Positions 1 through 11,704 of a DNA stretch of 64,000 nt are shown piece by piece. The stretch lies in the NCBI GenBank assembly GCA_034231615.1, contig CM067298.1, positions 51,980,383 to 52,044,382 on the forward strand, read 5' to 3'. The notes beneath the pieces are model-generated. The model saw nothing but the letters and a program-made list of their open reading frames with translations, searched no databases and was not told the origin of the DNA. The translations under genes and the position numbers were made by a program. Within the stretch, counting starts at the first letter, position 1. Every line of letters begins with the position of its first letter. This stretch comes from Meghimatium bilineatum. Taxonomy: Eukaryota; Mollusca; Gastropoda; Stylommatophora; Philomycidae.

Positions 1-1482
1 AATGTGGCTATAATTGCAATAACATAATTGCAGAAACTTGATCTGCTGCCTCTCTATGTATTCTGTATAAGGTGTTATATCATTTCGTAATATGTCACGG
101 CTGGTGACCCCTGAGGCTTTCATCAAACACTTCATCTCACATGCCACTATCTTTCTGTAATGTGAAGATAAGAGAGACCAGGTTGGGCGCTGGTAACACA
201 GTGTTGGTAGGAATATACTTTAAACCTTTTATCTTTTAACTTCCATCTCGATCTTGGGATGAAGAAGTAGTGGTGACAGTTGGTATTTTACTGCATTTGC
301 CTTTTGACATCTCGTCTCTATCTCTCTATCAAAGCATCCATTTAATGTGAAAATATTACCGAGATATTTGAACTCCGATACTTGTTTTACTCATTTGTTG
401 TCTATCTGTATGTTTAGTGGGCACGATGGTCTACATATACTTTTCAGATTCTGTCTTTTGTGTATTGATGTTGTATTATCTGCATTTTACAGATAGTGAA
501 TTAACATGATTTTACAGTAGTTCTTCGCTTTCGTATATGAGGCTCTGGTTGTCTGCGGAAAGCAGTTCATTTTGTTCATTGTTTAGTTGCTCTGAGTTTT
601 CTTGTTCTCAGTCGGTGATGTTACCCTCTAAACTTTTTGCCGATTTTATTATTCTATCTATGTATATATGGAAAAGCAAGGGTGAGAGCACGCAATCCTG
701 ACTCACTACCGTTCATGTCTCAAATGCTTATGTAATACCATCTGATGTTCCTACCACGCACTGACTGTTTTTAATCAAAGATCTTATACTTTCTAACAAT
801 TGTCCTCTGATACAATACATTTCTATAGTTTCCCATAGTACGTCTCTGTTGACTCTATCAAACGCTTTCTCCTGATCTATAAATATTGCGTTTAGTTCGT
901 TGTTGTATTCTATTTCTCTGTCATTTGCTTCAGCGTGAATAAAGCGTTTGTACAACTAACCCCTCTTCTGAAGTAAAATTGAGAGGTGTTGAATTGTGGT
1001 TCGACAATGTATCTTGCACGTTGTTCTATTATCTTTCATATATTTTCCCGGTGTGGTTAATGGTGAGATACCTCGGTATGTTTCGCATTTTCTTTTGTTG
1101 CCCTTGTTTTTTCACAATGGCACGATTACTGACTTTTTCCAGTCCTCTAGAGCTTCCCTTTCTTTTTACGCTATTATGAATATTCTTTGCAGTAATTTCA
1201 TCCCGATTTCTTTACATGTTTCGTTGGGTGTGTCAACTGTGTCGGGCGCTTTCTTGTTTTGGCTGTTCTTGGTAGCCATTTATATTGCTTGGCTTAACAT
1301 TTCTGACTCCGCGTTGTCTTGGTCTTTCCTTTATACATATCTTGCGTTAAAATATTACGATTATACAGTTCTTGTAAATATTCTTTCAACCTATTCTTCT
1401 TATCGTTTCCATTAAGTAGAAGTACTCCATCTCTGCTGTTTATTATCGCAGTTGTGTTGTAGCTGTCGTTTCTCATTCTCAT
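1..1482 (-). pseudogene. LINE family B relic (endonuclease/RT class), cut by window edge
   Basis: Reading the minus strand, successive frames give the EN-RT linker (KEYLQELYNRN near 1294-1400), RT motif A (FIDQEKAFDRVNRDVLW, 728-955), a decayed motif B (DCVLSPLLFHIYID near 660-720) and the connection to the thumb (EFKYLGNIF then CQKANAVKYQLSPLLLHPK, 240-400). Nearly the same thumb sequence recurs at 13640-14243, 43650-44344 and 58925-59440, which defines family B. Frameshifts and stops are frequent, so this is an old, inactive copy. The YADD block is not legible. Its 3' end lies beyond the left edge of the window. RT assignment is firm; clade assignment is inference. Confidence 0.8.
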
Positions 1483-1740
1483 TGCGTTGACACTTTTGAA
1501 GAAATCTCTAGGGTTATTCTTACATTAGGCCTCTTATGTGTTCTCCATATTTGTGCCACGAATTCTCTTTGGCTTCCTTGACTATTCTTTTCGTATTTCA
1601 TGTAGTTAGTCTGTACTGCGCATAACTATTTTTCTTTTTATATTTACAACAAGTTCTAAAGCATTGTTTCTTTATTAGTGTATCTTGTAATTCTTCATTC
1701 AAGCGAGGCTATCAGTGTAGAAAAACAGATGTAACGCTGT

Positions 1741-1860
1741 CAATAGAGAATAAAAGTTGCAATTCTATCGGTAGAGAGCAATATTTACAATCATATGAGT
1801 AGAGAGCAATACTTGCAATCATATGAGTAGAGAGCAATATTTACAATCATATGAGTGTAG
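1741..1860. repeat. 30-bp tandem repeat, about 3.5 copies
   Basis: Unit is close to GTAGAGAGCAATATTTACAA plus TCATATGAGT. The last two complete copies differ by about two bases, and the first copy is divergent. A 113-codon frame begins inside it. Confidence 0.9.
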
Positions 1861-2750
1861 AGAAATAGTTTCAGCTCTTTCATTACATAGCAACAGTCGC
1901 AGCCATATGTACCATTCGTGGGAACACAGTTGTTCAGAAGCAATTGCTACAATAAAATTGAAATCACAGAGAAAGCGTTTTGTGATAGACATATTCACAA
2001 GATGTCTGCTAGTGCCGTGCGTGTTAAATCAATTTGAATTATTCGTAGATAATGAGGCAATTATCATATTTAGGAACATAAGGAAACAACGGTGTAAGGA
2101 GGGAATTTTACTAAATCTAAATTACAGTAAAAACGTACCACTAAGCTTTCAGGGGAAGTTTTGATTATCATTTTAGGGAAAACGCTAAGGGGATGGTGGT
2201 TTAATCTTGTTCCTTGTTTTTTTTTTAAATTTCAAATTAAGTTTTTTTTCTCCAACTGGTGGTAGTTTGAACCCTATAAGTTTTCACTCCCATATATACC
2301 GGATTTATTGCATTTTACTAAATGAGAATACATTTTTGTAAGATTCTTAGTATGAAATATATAAAATGTTGTCCTTATACTCATTAAAGAAAATCAATTT
2401 AGTCACGTCGTTTCAATTCCATTTTGTAGAATTATGATGACAAACAAATGATTTCAATTCCCACTTCGAGTACTGCGCTCCAGAACGTTAATTGTACACT
2501 TGAGTTTCACTGAGTGTGAGACATCTGGGATTGAAGTTAGTCTAAAGAATCAATGTCCAATGCAAGGCTCTTGGTATACTTCCCTGACCACTTCTGTGTC
2601 GACTTCTATGTTAATTAATCTTTAAAAAAAACCAGAATCACAAAATGTAAGTTTTTTGTAGCAACATATGGAGACTAGACTGTCTTCTTGATATTACAGG
2701 CAATAAGTTGTCAGCTCCTTCTACCATCACCTCTCTCTCTTAATGTATAC
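1861..2750. other. No recognisable gene; one unrecognised 113-codon frame
   Basis: A plus-strand frame from 1823 to 2164 starts inside the 30-bp repeat and runs into unique sequence. Its product has no motif that I recognise and no splice-like context. The rest is AT-rich with several T runs. The frame could be chance, given its start in repeat DNA. Confidence 0.4.
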
Positions 2751-3040
2751 CAGTGGTTCTCAAGGGGGAGTGGTCGCACTGTGTATTACTGTGGGATTGC
2801 GAAGAAAACGGGAAGTTGGGAGGTCAATGACTCAAATGAGGTGGCCACAGAAGATTGCGCTTATCTATCTGAGATTATTTGGACATTATCAGCCTGAGGA
2901 AGGTTTGCGGGTCTTACCAGTGGTCTACCAAACCTCCATGTAACAATATACTTCTAGGGGGTGATATGACTAGTATGATCTTCCAGTGAAAATTCATCCA
3001 GTATTCATCTATACAGCTAGAAATGTTCTATGTTGTATCT

Positions 3041-3255
3041 TCTGTTGTCCCCTACTAAAGGGTTTAATATATATTCTGTTGTCCCCTACTAAGGATTAAA
3101 TATATATTCTGTTGTCCCCTACTAACTGGTTAAATATATATTATGTTGTCTCCTACTAACGGGTTAAATATATATTCTGTTGTCCCCTACTAACGGTTAA
3201 ATATATATTCTGTTGTCCCCTACTCATGAGGTAAATGTATATTCTGTTGTCCCCT
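3041..3255. repeat. 33-35-bp minisatellite, left block
   Basis: About six copies of a unit built on TGTTGTCCCCTACTAA followed by a GGTTAAATATATATTC-like half. The array is broken at 3256 by a SINE and resumes at 3559. Confidence 0.9.
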
Positions 3256-3558
3256 AAGTAAGGTAAAGGTAGGCTTCATGGCAGCAACCAGCCTTCGGGG
3301 ATGACGATAACTCTTCATGTACTAAGCCGCAGCAACTATTAGGTAGGGTGGCCAGTTCCCGTCCTTGCTGTCTTTACCTTCTCAATCCATGCGTCAGGCA
3401 CTCATAAAGAGCTGAGTCGACTGGAGGAATGGTCGTGTCAAGCGAAAAATAACATCCCGGATTTTTTGGTGTCCGGTCGTTGTTTTGAACCTGGCACGCT
3501 GTAACCCGGTGATAACAAGCAAGCTGACTACCAACTAGACTACTGCACTCCTCATTGC
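3256..3558 (-). mobile_element. tRNA-derived SINE inserted in the minisatellite
   Basis: On the minus strand the element begins near 3558 with a tRNA-like head: an A-box-like TAGTCTAGTTGGTAG and, about 45 bases on, a B-box-like AGGTTCAAAAC. A body of about 200 bases follows, ending in a short CTACCTTTACCTTACTT tail. Minisatellite units flank it on both sides, so the boundaries are clear to within a few bases. The flanks show only a degenerate duplication (TTGTCCCCT against TTGCCTTCCT). No second copy of this body is seen in the window, so the SINE call rests on the two pol III box matches and the position. Confidence 0.6.
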
Positions 3559-3900
3559 CTTCCTACTTATGGGTTAAATGCATGTTCTCTTGTCCCTTAC
3601 TCGTGGGTTAAATGTATGTTCTGTTGTCTCCTACTCATGAGTTAAATGTATCTTATGTTGTCCCTTACTCGTGGGTTAAATGCATGTTCTCTTGTCCCTT
3701 ACTCGTGGGTTAAATGTATGTTCTGTTGTCTCCTACTCATGAGTTAAATGTTTCTTATGTTGTCCCCAACTTGTACGTTAGATGTATGTATATTCCGTTC
3801 TCCTCTAATGGATTAAATTTACGTTCTCTTGCCCCCAACTCATGGATTAAATGTACTTTCCGTTGTCTATTACTCATGAGCTACATGTATGTCTTGCCTC
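3559..3900. repeat. 33-35-bp minisatellite, right block
   Basis: Continuation of the array at 3041-3255 with a different sub-variant (TACTCGTGGGTTAAATGTATG and CTACTCATGAGTTAAATG). A higher-order unit of two or three repeats appears to be duplicated around 3590-3760. Copies become divergent after 3780. Confidence 0.85.
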
Positions 3901-4239
3901 AATTTTTTACTTTTGGTTTCTATCATATAATCACTGTGGATGACGAAGAGATGTTGGTCAGCGGACATTGCACCTTTTTTTCTTCTGTGACATACTCCAA
4001 GGTGGGGATGTCAGATGTACAATCACTACAGATGATCCAAAATAGTTGAGGGGAGAAAATGAACTAGTTGGCCCCCAAGTACGAGTATACGCTACGTTTC
4101 TGGTTGGACGTAACGATCCTGGAATACTGCCGTACTTGAATGTCTCCCTTCGGAAACCAAACATGCTTACATAAACTCCCTAATACAACCATGCCTACGG
4201 AGACCAAACATACATACATAACTCCCTGAACTCCCTGCT

Positions 4240-5110
4240 CTGAGGTGTGGATCCTGGACGTCTGAGATCAGAACAATAGCACCTGGTCTGCCACAAGGAT
4301 CTCCTCTGTCTCCGGTACTGTATAATGTGTATTCATTGAGAATTGCTCAATTGCAAACCTCCAGCAATTGTAGAGTTCTAACATACTCTGATGATATCAT
4401 ACTATACAACATGGGCAGGAACAGAACAGATATTGATGACAGTGTACAGGATAGACTAGATCAATTGTCGATATGGTGCAGAACATACAAAGTTGTGATC
4501 AATCAATCGAAAGCAAAAGTCGTCTGGTACTCCTTAAATAGTAATCTGGTCAGTGACACACTGCCAGCTATCAGTTGCGTGTGATCATTCATTGAAAGAT
4601 AACATGACCTTAAATATCTTGGGATAATCTTTGATAGAAGTCTCTCATTTAACAAACACGTTACAAATATGATTCACAAGGCTCAAAGAGTGATCAGTGT
4701 TATCAAGGTTATGGCGACCTTGGACATGCAGCTTTGGGTACTTTTTCTGCTTCTGCAAGTGATTATTCTATCTGTCATGGATTACGACCTCAGCCTACTA
4801 ACACTGTCACAGACACAAGTCGATAGATTTGAAAATGGTACAAGTTAGGGCGTACCTTAAAGTGACAGAATACAACCACAACCCATTACACCAAGGTATA
4901 GATGAGTCGAAAGGAAAACGAATCAAGCGTGGCAGATCATGGATGGCAGAGGCCCAAGACACACTACAAAGAGTATATAAATTGGAAGAAATAGGAAAGT
5001 GCAGTGAATGGGTGAATGTAGACACTGCGAAGAAATCACTGACTAAAGTAATAACAACTAGATAAAACATGTCGAAAATGGACGAGTGTCAGCGCCCAGG
5101 TTACAGTGCA
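4240..5110 (+). pseudogene. LINE family E1 relic (RT; RNase H lost)
   Basis: The plus strand reads RT motif B (PGLPQGSPLSPVLYNV, about 4288-4335), motif C as YSDDIILY (4384-4410, Ala to Ser in YADD), thumb (LKYLGIIFDRSLSF, 4605-4650; LSLLTLSQTQVDRFE, 4790-4835) and then RAYLKVTEYNHNPLHQG and GRSWMAEAQDTLQRVY (4850-4980). The same order occurs in the larger copy at 20152-22359, so the two are one family. A block is missing between the thumb and RAYLK, and the sequence stops before RNase H. Several in-frame stops. Likely I/Nimb-type from RT plus RNase H architecture in its relative. Confidence 0.85.
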
Positions 5111-5399
5111 TGAACTCGCCCAGCCCTGCTACACTTGAAACCACAATACATAATTATATACATAGATAGCTAGATAGCTCAGTTAACAAACACAAATAAA
5201 AGCGGTTAGAGTTTTATTGCCTACAGCGGCGTGAAGTTGATTGAGAAATCTTCAGCATATTCCACTGTCACATCGAGCATGAGGATGGAGATAGAGGGAG
5301 TTACAGTAGCACTTAATTGATTGATAACTGATACATCACCGCACTCGTTGCTACTGAAGTGTCTCAAAGCATGATGCACTTTTAAAAACAAAAGAATGA

Positions 5400-6150
5400 A
5401 AATCTAGATGATTGAGTTGTCAAAGTCAAGAGTCACTCGCTTGGATTCGTGCCGCAACAGAGACAAACACGACATGCTAAAGATGCTGATTTGCATATGC
5501 GCCGCGCTATGCTAGAATCACCAGCGGGAAAAGAAAATCGACAAACTATAAATAGAAAATACGAAAGTCGTCACAGACAGCATGAGCTGCATATGCCAAG
5601 GCTCACTCATAGTCACATATGGGTCGAAGTCAAGCAATTTCAAATGAAGTAGCAACTGTTGCTGAGAATTGTGTTGCTGCACATAACTGTGGAATGTTTG
5701 GTACAATATGTCAATTTTCTGGTACTAAAATGTTTTTGGACATGGCAAGTTTACAGGTTGTCGCTGAAAGAAAAAGATAATGTTCCCAAAGTCACAAGAT
5801 ATCCATGGTAATAAGCTGGAGTATCCCGAGTTCCTGAGTTTGATGCTCTCTGATAATACACACCATAAATGCACATATTTATGTTAGAATATTCGCTATT
5901 ATAAAAGCGCTCTTTCTTTCGCGTCAATGGGTTTTTGGATTTACAGTTTATCAAGGTCGAAGTCAATATGTTTAAAAAATTTATGGATTAACTTATCATT
6001 GAACTTATCATATAAAATCGCCATACAACAAAGTTTCACAGATCTCTCAGTTATGTAATTATGGACAGTACTCAAGCAACAGACGTTTGACAAGTACACG
6101 CAGCAAATGCTACATGCGAAAGAGAAATTTTTGATAAAATCAATCGAATT
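5400..6150 (+). pseudogene. Helitron N-terminal region relic, copy 1
   Basis: The DNA matches 23540-24350 through most of its length. It codes in fragments for an Arg/Gln-rich stretch (MRRAMLESPAGKENRQTI) followed by YPW-AGVSRVPEFDAL and DSTQATDV, as in the better preserved second copy, where the Helitron-like N-terminal domain is clearer. This copy lacks roughly 100 bases of the Arg/Gln-rich part. No Rep (HUH) or helicase motif is present, so only the amino-terminal part of a Helitron protein is represented. Stops and frameshifts are common. The family call rests on copy 2. Confidence 0.55.
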
Positions 6151-6388
6151 TTTTTAATGTAACACGATTTCCAGGTTCTTGCATCAGCTGACCGGGTTGT
6201 TGAGTCATTTATGCCATCAGTATCCCGCTCCGACCGGTTTCGCTCCGGGCACAAACACCGCGCGGTTTCGGCCGATATCGGTAACCTCGTCGTTCATTGG
6301 CTCTGGTACCACGTCGTAACACCTATAACCCCTTGCACCAGTTCATAAAATCTTACCCGAGTCATTTGATCCCTTGACGCGGGTCCAT

Positions 6389-6462
6389 TGACCTTCACTA
6401 ACCCTGGGTCCGTTCCGGGTCCGCTGACCTTCACGGACCCTGGGTCCGTTCTGTGTCGGTTG
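6389..6462. repeat. 36-bp tandem duplication, GC-rich
   Basis: Two copies of a unit beginning TGACCTTCAC and containing CCCTGGGTCCGTTC, directly next to the 34-bp array that follows. Confidence 0.85.
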
Positions 6463-7010
6463 ACCATGTGCACTGTGGCATGCTACCACATAGTAGGAGA
6501 TGTGCATTGTAAAATACTACCACATCGTCGGAGATGTGCACTGTAACAAATTACCACATAGTCGGGGATGTGCACTGTAGCATACTACCACATAGTCGGA
6601 GACGTGCACTGTAGCATACTACCACATAGTCGGAGATGTGCACTGTAGCATACCACCACATAATCGGAGATTTGCACTGTAACATATTTACACATAGTCG
6701 GAGATGTGCACTGTAGCATACTACCACAGAGTCGGAGATGTGCACTGTAGCACATTACCACATAGTCATAGACGTGCACTGTTGCACATTACCACATAGT
6801 CATAGAAGTGCACTGTAGCACATTACCTAATAGTCATAGGCGTGCACTGTAGCACATTACCACATAGTCATAGACATGCACTGTAGCACATTAGCATATA
6901 GTCGCAGACGCGCACTGTAGTACATTACCACATATTCATGGACATGCACTGCAGAACACTACCACATAGTCATAGACGAGCACTGTAGCACATTATCACA
7001 GTCTGAGGAA
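6463..7010. repeat. 34-bp minisatellite, about 16 copies
   Basis: Unit is close to GATGTGCACTGTAGCATACT plus ACCACATAGTCGGA. Left copies carry GTCGGAGATG and right copies GTCATAGACG, so the array has at least two sub-families with a sharp change near 6760. Because 34 is not a multiple of three, all frames cycle, giving spurious short frames of repeated CYSAHLRLCG-like peptides on the minus strand. These are not genes. Confidence 0.95.
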
Positions 7011-7047
7011 CTTCCTATAGTACATCTATTTATAACTTTAAAATATA

Positions 7048-7233
7048 CAGCATGACTCGTCCATAAATTAGGTCAACAACTTTTGTAAATTTTGTTGACA
7101 CCCAACCCTCTCTTGTCAACAATTATTAAGAAATCAGGGATCCTCACCCGCTTAACAGTGTCCCAAAATGTGTTCCCTCTCCTCTAAAAACTTGGTAGCA
7201 GAAAAGGTACAAAAATACAAGTATAGTTTCCTA
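7048..7233. repeat. Dispersed repeat R, left half (split by Tigger-like element)
   Basis: Shares TCAACAA, AAATTTTGTTGACA and AATCAGGGATCCTC with 41270-41410. The right half of the same repeat resumes at 8667. R copies also occur at 15880-16060, 37080-37260 and 41270-41600. Confidence 0.65.
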
Positions 7234-7235
7234 TA

Positions 7236-8664
7236 CATAGAAATTCGATTATCCGAATCCCGATTAAACGAATTCCCAATTATCTGAAACGAATTTGGGT
7301 GAAATAATTTTATAGCGTAAGCTGGTATGTACATGTACGTAACTAGATTTATTAATAGCAGCGAAACAATAAGTCATTGCCCTCTTCTGCTGTGCAGATG
7401 GCCCTTATTTTGTCAATTTGATTCGGACACTATTCAATTTGCGCTGTGTTTACTGTTTCGTTGTTTAGTGTTCATTTTTTTCATTGCTGGATCAAGTGCA
7501 ATTATAACCGTTTTAACGCCGTTGCCCCCCCCCTCCCCAATTAATCGTATGTCTATATCTTTATATTGATCCTATATAAATTTGTACTTCGGCTGACATG
7601 TATTATTGCTTTGAATTTGACACAAGAAATTTGTATCTTTCTCTTAGTCTATGTGTTGTTAATTCACACACCCGAAAACAGTGTATACACAACGTCGATC
7701 TTTAATATAATGGTCAAGGTCTGTATGAACACTGCTCAAGATGGACCAACACAGAAACCAATAGACAACTCTTTTCCTATTTAAACATAGGCACAACACG
7801 CACAATTTACACACTAGTAATTATCAATGAATTGACAAGACTTTGATTTTATAAAAAATATATAGACAACTGGTTGTTTAATCTCATTATTAGGTTCTTT
7901 CTGAGCGTATTTTCCCCCCAATTAGATCTCAGGTTATATTGTAAAAACAATTCTTAACAAATGCATCATATACATATATAACTACAGACCAGATAAGCAG
8001 TTGCATTTTTATACCAGGCTGGTCTTGGTCTGATGGTGATACGACATCTACCGACATAGTGTATAATCTTGTTACGTCTGGTCTGGTCTTTCACCCTAAT
8101 TATAAAATTAGTAACTAAGTTCATATATAATCGTATGCCCCCTAGTTGTCTTATTCGGTTCCCGTCAGCTGATCGTATAACGTCTCTGATGATTGTTGGA
8201 TCTGGAACCTTAGAGGTATCCTCACACTCTACAGGATATGTATACTATAGACCAATTGGTCGAGGAGGTGGACAGCGACTGCTGGCATACAATCGAATGG
8301 TGGTAGATGTAATGAAATTAAACGTGATAGACAGACCGAACCAGTCCACCAAGATCAATATCTGCATGTGTTGTGGATGTGTGTAACAATAGGCTCACCT
8401 TCCGATTGAAACATTTCACACTGTATGATTAAAAATGTCAAATGTTTCCTGTTCCGAAGTTGCAGGTAGGTGATACGTTTTAACTCTGTGATAAAGGATG
8501 TATTCACTTTCTCCTTTATGTAACACAACTTCCAACACAAGTACTCTTTGTTTCACGGTTAGCACGATTCTTGGCCAGCTAAAACAATACAAATTTACTC
8601 TGCATCAAACAGTAATCCGAAGCAGGCACATCCCCAAATAATTCGGATAATCGAAGTTCTACTG
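7236..8664. mobile_element. Tigger/pogo-like DNA transposon, non-autonomous or decayed
   Basis: Left end is CATAGAAATTCGATTATCCG (7236 onward) and the right end, read in reverse, is CAGTAGAACTTCGATTATCC (ending 8664). That is a terminal inverted repeat of about 24 bp with two or three differences. Both ends are flanked by TA (7234-7235 and 8665-8666), the Tc1/mariner superfamily target duplication. The TTCGATTATCCGAA core is typical of Tigger termini. The 1.4-kb interior has no recognisable DDE transposase; the longest frame, plus strand 8069-8386, is unrecognised. The element lies inside repeat R, whose uninterrupted copy is at 41270-41600. Confidence 0.8.
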
Positions 8665-8666
8665 TA

Positions 8667-8835
8667 TTTAGAGAAATGTTTCAAATCCGAACTATTTAAT
8701 TGGTGTATAACAACAGTACACAGTATCGTTTACATCAACTTTTGTCATTTTGTCAACTCTCCCCCCCCCTTCCCCTGTCAATAACTTTAATACAACTTTT
8801 TAAGAACCACTCCCCCTAGTTGTTGACCTAATGTA
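8667..8835. repeat. Dispersed repeat R, right half
   Basis: AACTATTTAATTGGTGTATA and a CAACAGTAC / TTTACATCAACTTTTGTCA segment match 41490-41560. Contains a C9 tract at 8761-8769. Confidence 0.65.
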
Positions 8836-9694
8836 TTGATATCCCATTACGCTGAAGAACTTTCTTTTAAATCGCTGACATAAGTCCAATTTGGTCATGT
8901 CAAAGCTGTGACCATCACAAATAATTGACATAGTGATTCATGTATTCCTGTCACTACGACCTCCGAATGCAAGTAAGAGTAACTAATTTATAGCTGCTTT
9001 AACTACACATTTTTAAGGGAATATTCCGATTCATCCAAATCACGACGCTAGCGCTTTAATTACTAGACTAGTCCTGTACAATAACTATTTCTAAAACTGG
9101 AATTAATTACTATAAAAATTACATAATATAATATTTCTATTTCAAATAGCAGCAGCGGATTTACAAAACTCGAATGTATTCAGTTTCAAAGATTGTACAT
9201 TAATTACACCAGTGATTAATAGATTCGCAAATTATCTTGGAAAAGGTATATATTTGCTGAGTCGTTTGGAATTGAAATACCTAATGCATTGGACTATTCT
9301 CAAATTGATCTTTCGAAATATCCTTGATTTTTGTTGCATTTGACAGCAAACATATTTGTGCAAAGACAAACGTCTTCTCTTGTATATTATTCCTTAGTTT
9401 TCGGAACAAATATATTTCTCCAAGATACATTGAAACATGTCAAAGCTACTGTTGTACGTCGTAAATATTTTCTATAGTGCCTTTAAAAGTGTTTCTCTAT
9501 GTTTAAGATTATATAACTTGTGAGATCTCTGACTTGAAATTCATGATATTTTTTGTGCAGCCTAATAGTCATAATGTTCTTACATACTCATTTATCTCGT
9601 TAAAATGAACATATTTTCAACATGTTTTCTTTATGATATCTAATAGTGCAAAATGCATAATTATATTCTAAATTTTTGATTATTTAAAACACGA
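8836..9694. other. AT-rich stretch, nothing recognised
   Basis: No frame above about 60 codons, no repeat shared with the rest of the window that I could see, no RNA-like structure. It may be ordinary intergenic or intronic DNA. Confidence 0.5.
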
Positions 9695-9962
9695 TACTTC
9701 AGTTGAGCACTGGCTTCGCATATGAGTGGTCCTGGGTTCATTCCCCAGCTGAGGCGGAAATGTTTTCAGATCGCAACGGCTTCCAGGTCGACCCAGCCTT
9801 AAATGGGTACCGGATTAATCCGGGAAGTAAAGACTAGAGGGAGAGGAGATGGCTACCGCCCTCATTTGCAGAGCCTGTGAAATGTGAGATCGCTAACATC
9901 TCACACCGCTACGGCATTAATAAATGCTATGGGTTACTTTACTTTTTTTTTACTTCAGTTGA
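9695..9962 (+). mobile_element. SINE1 copy 1, 5'-truncated, with 12-bp target duplication
   Basis: The SINE body is 9707-9950, flanked by TACTTCAGTTGA at 9695-9706 and 9951-9962. It starts at GCACTGGCTTCGC, inside the tRNA-like head, and keeps the B-box-like GGTTCATTCCCC. The body and the end TGCTATGGGTTACTTTAC plus T-run match 42741-43013 almost base for base. Mobilised in trans by a LINE; which one is not shown by the sequence. Confidence 0.93.
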
Positions 9963-10400
9963 TGCTCATCAAGAAAGTTCATAGATGTGTAGTCAGTTGT
10001 TGAAGTAAAATGAGGATACATCATAATGAGTTACAAGATACATTGTTGAAACTCATTAACGATAAATTTCTCAAGACACATATGACTAATAAAATATCAT
10101 TCAACAGCTAATTTACGTAAATTACATTTTTCAAGAATAAAATGCACTTAACAAATATAACGATCAAGGAGAGTTGCCGATATAGGAAAAACGGCAGTGA
10201 CTGCAGAATTTTAAACCATGAATTTTAAATTTTCATCTTTTATGAAATCACAGGAGCAGCACATATTAATTACTAGAAGTTTATTGTTGCATCAGTTTGA
10301 AGTTTGTTTTTTGTTGTTTTTTTCCCCTGTAATTCTCCATAAAAATGGTTTTTCTGTATTACACTGTTGCTTCGTATTCGTATACTGCCATCGTTTATCC
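9963..10400. other. AT-rich stretch, nothing recognised
   Basis: A 135-codon plus-strand frame beginning at 10218 crosses this interval, but its only recognisable part is the LINE C-terminus after 10405. The preceding codons are a T-rich chance extension. Confidence 0.45.
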
Positions 10401-10404
10401 TTTG

Positions 10405-10655
10405 TAGTATTTCATGTATGCAGGCACGATTCCTTGTCAAAAACAATACTGCAGGGAACTGTCGAGGGTAGAAGAAGCAGAGGAGGGCAAATAAAGGCAT
10501 CGACAGACAAAATCAAGGAATGGACAGGGCAAGATATTTCCACACTCATCCGCATCGCCGAGGATAGAATTAGCTGGAAGACTATGTGTGCTGAAGCATC
10601 CAATGTGGTACCCCTACGACCCTGAAGGGTTACGGGTTTATTGATTGATTGATCT
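10405..10655 (+). pseudogene. LINE family I C-terminus with (ATTG)n tail
   Basis: Plus-strand frame ending at 10625 reads TILQGTVEGRRSRGGQIKAS, then KEWTGQDISTLIRIAEDR and SNVVPLRP before a stop, followed by GGGTTTATTGATTGATTGAT. This is the extreme C-terminus of an endonuclease/RT-type LINE. The (ATTG)n tail is typical of RTE-group elements. A second copy with the same DNA (GATTCCTTATCAAAAAC... onward) is at 58160-58430. Strong 5' truncation. Confidence 0.8.
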
Positions 10656-11397
10656 TTTATCCTTCTGGTGTGTCCTAGCCATCAGAGTCTTCGCAGACGT
10701 GACATAGACAATACTGTGGTAATCCTGTTCTTTCTAACATATTCGTGTGTATGACTTTGTTCTGCCGCTTAACTATGAGAATTCCTTGTAGGTATATACT
10801 TTACATTTGGTTTAGGAATTGAAGCTCTTATATATCTACACACATTTTTTTTAAAGCCTGCTGTATTATTTATTTACAAATCACCAATACGCAAACTGAA
10901 CAGGGTGACATTGGTGACCTCGAGGTAAAGTTATGCAACCAAAATGTTTCAAACATACTTCATTAGAATGACATAATAAAAACAATATTTATTACACAAA
11001 CCCATAAAATAATGTAATATTCACACACTCAAAAAAACGAGGAATATAAACACAACGAATAACGAGCAGAAGAAGAAGCAATATTCTCATACTTTAAAAT
11101 TGTGATCGGGCAAAGAATATTACAAGAACTAATTGTGCTCGTGTGGTGTATTGTATTTTGCAGAATGTAAAAAAAAATAAAAAAGGTTTTCTGAAAGCAG
11201 GAGAAAAGAAAGTGAATATGATTACACTTTAATGATCCTGAATGTTTCAGAAGGTGAAGAAAACATTCCCTTTAGATCAGATGTGGCTTAGCGGTGAAGA
11301 CATGACCACTGTTCCAAAATTATTAGCAAAATTGAAAGTAAAAAAAGTGTTCAACAACTGGCTATAATCAATAGAATTGCATTCACAATCCACAATT
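10656..11397. other. AT-rich stretch, nothing recognised
   Basis: No coding, RNA or repeat signal that I can support. It ends in the C14 tract at 11398-11411. Confidence 0.45.
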
Positions 11398-11411
11398 CCC
11401 CCCCCCCCCCC
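11398..11411. repeat. C14 homopolymer
   Basis: Uninterrupted C run between AT-rich flanks; one of thirteen G or C runs of nine or more in the window. Confidence 0.95.
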
Positions 11412-11439
11412 TGAAAGCTACTAATCTCTTTAAGCTTGC

Positions 11440-11704
11440 AATATGTTTCGTAAGGTACTCAATTCTTTTAGTTTTCTAAATTTCACCAAGATACTCAATT
11501 GTTTTAGTTTGCTAAATCTCCCCAAGGTACACAATTCTCTTAGTTTTATAAATCTCCCCAAGTTACAGAATTCTCTTAATTTTCTAAATCTCCCCCAAGG
11601 TACGAATTCTCTTAATTTTCTAAATCTCCCCAAGGTACTCAACTGTTTTAATTTGCTAAATCTCCCAAACCATCTCATTTTTTTAGTTTGCTAAATGTTC
11701 CCAT
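11440..11704. repeat. 36-bp minisatellite, main block
   Basis: About seven copies of AATCTCCCCAAGGTACTCAA plus a TTCTCTTAGTTTTCTA-like half. The unit is a multiple of three, so both strands carry a long frame (82-83 codons, LNFLNLPKVLN-like or LGRFRKLREL-like). These frames are repeat artefacts, not genes. Confidence 0.93.

Noticed and set aside
2751..2935. hAT/MER5-like CAGTGGTTCTCAA end
   Set aside because: A 13-base match only. No inverted partner and no 8-bp duplication nearby; the later ACCAGTGGTCTACC is in direct orientation.
6551..6779. 64-codon minus frames with repeated CYSAHLRLCG
   Set aside because: Translation of the 34-bp minisatellite, not protein repeats under selection.
11430..11694. 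82-83-codon Leu/Asn/Phe repeat frames on both strands
   Set aside because: The 36-bp repeat unit is a multiple of three, so frames stay open on both strands for that reason alone.
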